A DNA stretch of 53,880 nt from Betaproteobacteria bacterium HGW-Betaproteobacteria-6 (GTDB lineage: Bacteria > Pseudomonadota > Gammaproteobacteria > Burkholderiales > Rhodocyclaceae): contig PHCF01000029.1 in NCBI GenBank assembly GCA_002842145.1, positions 1 through 53,880 on the forward strand. Reading direction: 5' to 3'. Position 1 is the first letter of the stretch; the number at the start of each line of letters is the position of its first letter. Position numbers and translations under genes: made by a program. Shown piece after piece: positions 52,181 through 53,880 of this stretch. The notes under the pieces were generated by a model. It was not told where the DNA came from. It ran no database searches and saw only the letters and a program-made list of their open reading frames with translations.

Positions 52181-52702
52181 ATGAAACTCTTGCTTGCTGC
52201 TGCCTTTACCCTTGGTCTGGCCGGCTGCGCCTCGACCGGCGTCGAGCAATACCGGGCCGAACAACCGGCCCTCGACCTCAAGACTTACCTGAACGGTACG
52301 CTCGACGCCTGGGGCATATTCGAGGGGCGTTCCGGCGAGGTGAAAAAGCGCTTCCATGTCGTCATCGACGCCAAGTGGACGGGCGATACCGGCGTTCTCG
52401 ACGAGAACTTCAAATGGTCGGACGGCACTACCTCGCGTCGGGTGTGGACGCTGACCAAACAGGCAGACGGCACTTTCCGCGGCCGGGCTGACGATGTTGT
52501 CGGCGAGGCGATAGGCGAAGTGGCCGGAAACGCCCTGCGCTGGCGCTACGTGCTGGCACTGCCGGTCGACGGCAAGGTGTTCAACGTGGACTTCGACGAC
52601 TGGATGTTCCTGATGGACGACAAGGTCATGATGAACCGCTCGTACATGTCGAAATGGGGCTTCAATCTGGGCGAAGTGACGCTGACCTTCGTCAAGCGCT
52701 AG
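52181..52702 (+). CDS. DUF3833 family lipoprotein
   Basis: This 173-residue protein has lipobox LAGC after a short signal peptide (MKLLLAAAFTLGLAGC), so it is lipidated by Lgt and cut by LspA. The mature part (LKTYLNGTLDAWGIFEGRSGEVKKRF and DDWMFLMDDKVMMNRSYMSKWGF) matches DUF3833. It may be a lipocalin-like envelope protein; function unknown. It starts three bases after the MFS stop. Confidence 0.87.
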   Translation: MKLLLAAAFTLGLAGCASTGVEQYRAEQPALDLKTYLNGTLDAWGIFEGRSGEVKKRFHVVIDAKWTGDTGVLDENFKWSDGTTSRRVWTLTKQADGTFRGRADDVVGEAIGEVAGNALRWRYVLALPVDGKVFNVDFDDWMFLMDDKVMMNRSYMSKWGFNLGEVTLTFVKR

Positions 52703-52712
52703 GGCAGCGCCG

Positions 52713-53474
52713 ATGTTCTCCAACCCGAAAATAACCGACTGGCAAGGCAAACGCGTATGGCTGGTCGGCGCCTCGAGCGGCATCGGTGCCGCCGTCGCCC
52801 GCGAACTGGCCGGGCGCGGTGCGAGGTTGGCGCTGTCGGCCCGCAGCGCCGACAAGCTGGCAAAGCTGGCCATCGCCGATGCCCTGCTGCTGCCCTGTGA
52901 TGCAACCGACGTCGCCAGCCTGGCCGCCGCCCGCGAAAAATTGCTGGCCACCTTGGGCGGCGTCGATCTCGTCGTTTACCTGGCCGGCGACTACGTCCCG
53001 ATGCGCGCCGACAACTTCGATCTGGCTGTCGCCGAGCAGGTCGTCACGGTCAATTTCAACGCCGCCATGCGCCTCGCCTCCACCGTGCTGGCCGACCTCA
53101 AACCCGGCGGCGGTATCGCCTTCGTGGCCAGCGTCGCCGGTTATCGTGGCCTGCCCAAGGCCTTGGCCTACGGGCCGGGCAAGGCGGCGCTCATTCATTT
53201 TGGCGAAGTGTTGCACCTCGATCTGGCACCGAAAGGCATCGGCGTCTGGGTCATCAATCCCGGCTTCGTTTCAACCGCATTGACGGCGAAAAACGATTTC
53301 ACCATGCCGGCCTTGCTGACGCCGGAACAGGCAGCGATTGCTACGGTCGACGGCTTTAAATCGGCCAATTTCGAAATCCATTTCCCCAAGCGTTTTACCA
53401 ACGTCCTGAAGGCGCTGTCTCTATTGCCATACGGTTGGTATTTCCCGCTTATTCGCCGCTTTACCGGAGGCTGA
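52713..53474 (+). CDS. Short-chain dehydrogenase/reductase
   Basis: This 253-residue SDR has the NAD(P) motif VGASSGIGAAVARELAGRG near residue 18, the YxxxK catalytic pair in LAYGPGKAALIHFGEVL, and upstream Ser in FVASVAGYRG. The C-terminal 40 residues are hydrophobic and may bind the membrane. It is linked to DUF3833 and SnoaL genes in many light- or singlet-oxygen-responsive lipid clusters. Substrate unknown. Confidence 0.88.
   Translation: MFSNPKITDWQGKRVWLVGASSGIGAAVARELAGRGARLALSARSADKLAKLAIADALLLPCDATDVASLAAAREKLLATLGGVDLVVYLAGDYVPMRADNFDLAVAEQVVTVNFNAAMRLASTVLADLKPGGGIAFVASVAGYRGLPKALAYGPGKAALIHFGEVLHLDLAPKGIGVWVINPGFVSTALTAKNDFTMPALLTPEQAAIATVDGFKSANFEIHFPKRFTNVLKALSLLPYGWYFPLIRRFTGG
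53336..53373 (+). repeat. Dispersed uptake-signal-like element, copy 10
   Basis: Perfect core GATTGCTACGGTC, then GACGGCTTTAAATCGGCC and AATTTCG. It is inside the SDR gene, coding AIATVDGFKSANFEI. Spacing is one base longer than most. Confidence 0.85.
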
Positions 53475-53475
53475 G

Positions 53476-53880
53476 ATGACGCTCGACGAACTGATCGTTT
53501 TCTACAATGAATTCGGGCCGGCCAGCGTCGCCCGCTTTCCCGAGTACTATGCGGAGAACGCCTATTTCAAGGACCCGTTCAACGAGGTGCGCGGCCTGCC
53601 GGCCATTCAGCGCATCTTCACCCACATGTTCGGGCAGGTCGCCGAGCCGCGCTTCGTCGTCATCGAAAAGGTGGCTGACGAGAACGGCGCCATGCTGGTC
53701 TGGACGTTTTATTACCGGGTCAAGCTGTGGGGCAGGGGCGAGGCCCAACTCATGCGCGGCATTTCGCACCTCAAATTCGATGCCGACGGCAAGGTTTGCT
53801 ACCACCGCGACTACTGGGATGCGGCCGAGGAGTTGTACATGAAACTGCCGGCCATCGGCACGTTGATGCGCGGCTTGCGG
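53476..53880 (+). CDS. SnoaL-like (NTF2 fold) protein, cut by window end
   Basis: The first 135 codons of an NTF2-like protein: ELIVFYNEFGPASVARFPEYYA, YFKDPFNEVRGLPAIQRIF and LVWTFYYRVKLWG. The frame is still open at the last base. GGAGG precedes the ATG at 53476, one base after the SDR stop. It is the eighth gene of the lipid operon. Function unknown; in related clusters a photolyase often follows, outside this window. Confidence 0.8.
   Translation, partial: MTLDELIVFYNEFGPASVARFPEYYAENAYFKDPFNEVRGLPAIQRIFTHMFGQVAEPRFVVIEKVADENGAMLVWTFYYRVKLWGRGEAQLMRGISHLKFDADGKVCYHRDYWDAAEELYMKLPAIGTLMRGLR

Overview
The window is a GC-rich betaproteobacterial chromosome segment. Gene order and protein sequences best fit Rhodocyclales (Dechloromonas/Azonexus-like). 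The diagnostic blocks are pssA-leuA, rpsP-rimM-trmD-rplS, xseB-ispA-dxs, ribF-ileS-lspA-fkpB-ispH followed by fimT-pilVWX-pilY1-pilE, and rpsT / DUF3579 / argD-argF-argG. The assignment rests on recalled family resemblance; no search was run. I saw no rRNA, tRNA, CRISPR array or insertion sequence.

Layout. 0-6 kb: phospholipid and leucine synthesis (pssA, leuA), a WrbA quinone reductase, a YihY/BrkB membrane protein and a PilZ-like protein. 5.8-7.8 kb: the ribosomal/tRNA-modification operon, whose first gene rpsP is broken as given. 7.8-11.7 kb (minus strand): folE2 and xseB-ispA-dxs. 11.8-17.9 kb: a Rieske oxygenase, an EamA permease, a SpoIIAA-like protein, a sulfurtransferase, queG, a broken tsaE and an AmiC-type amidase. 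17.9-19.9 kb: a lower-GC O-acyltransferase split at a C8 tract. 19.9-26.7 kb: a GGDEF protein, then ribF-ileS-lspA-fkpB-ispH. 26.7-33.1 kb (minus): type IV pilus minor pilins and PilY1. 33.3-38.9 kb: rpsT, DUF3579, arginine genes (ArgG has an unusual histone-H1-like tail), DUF2788, ppnP and yajQ. 39-45.9 kb: an amidotransferase, an aspartic protease, a Nudix hydrolase, a CobD-like protein, a thiolase, and a CP-ATP-grasp / alpha-E pair with a frameshift in the second gene. 46-53.9 kb: a CarH/LitR-type B12 photoreceptor regulator divergent from an eight-gene lipid operon cut by the window end.

Main discovery. A roughly 37-bp degenerate element occurs at least ten times, in both orientations (five each), inside genes in several reading frames and between genes. 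Its core is ATTGCTACGGTC, present as a perfect 12-mer five times. After the core come an A-rich tract and then GGCC followed by AAAATT, about one helical turn further on. This resembles the extended DNA-uptake signal of Pasteurellaceae (core plus two phased A/T tracts). The same window carries type IV minor pilins, including FimT. I propose a DNA-uptake-type or other chromosome-wide protein-binding signal that I do not know to be described for this lineage.

Second themes. (i) A putative light-responsive, B12-dependent MerR regulator controls genes resembling those for methylated or furan fatty acids. (ii) A homopolymer tract could switch an O-acetyltransferase on and off. (iii) Several conserved genes (rpsP, tsaE, a cobD-like gene, an alpha-E gene) lack internal blocks or carry small indels. 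These need checking as assembly artefacts before biological interpretation.
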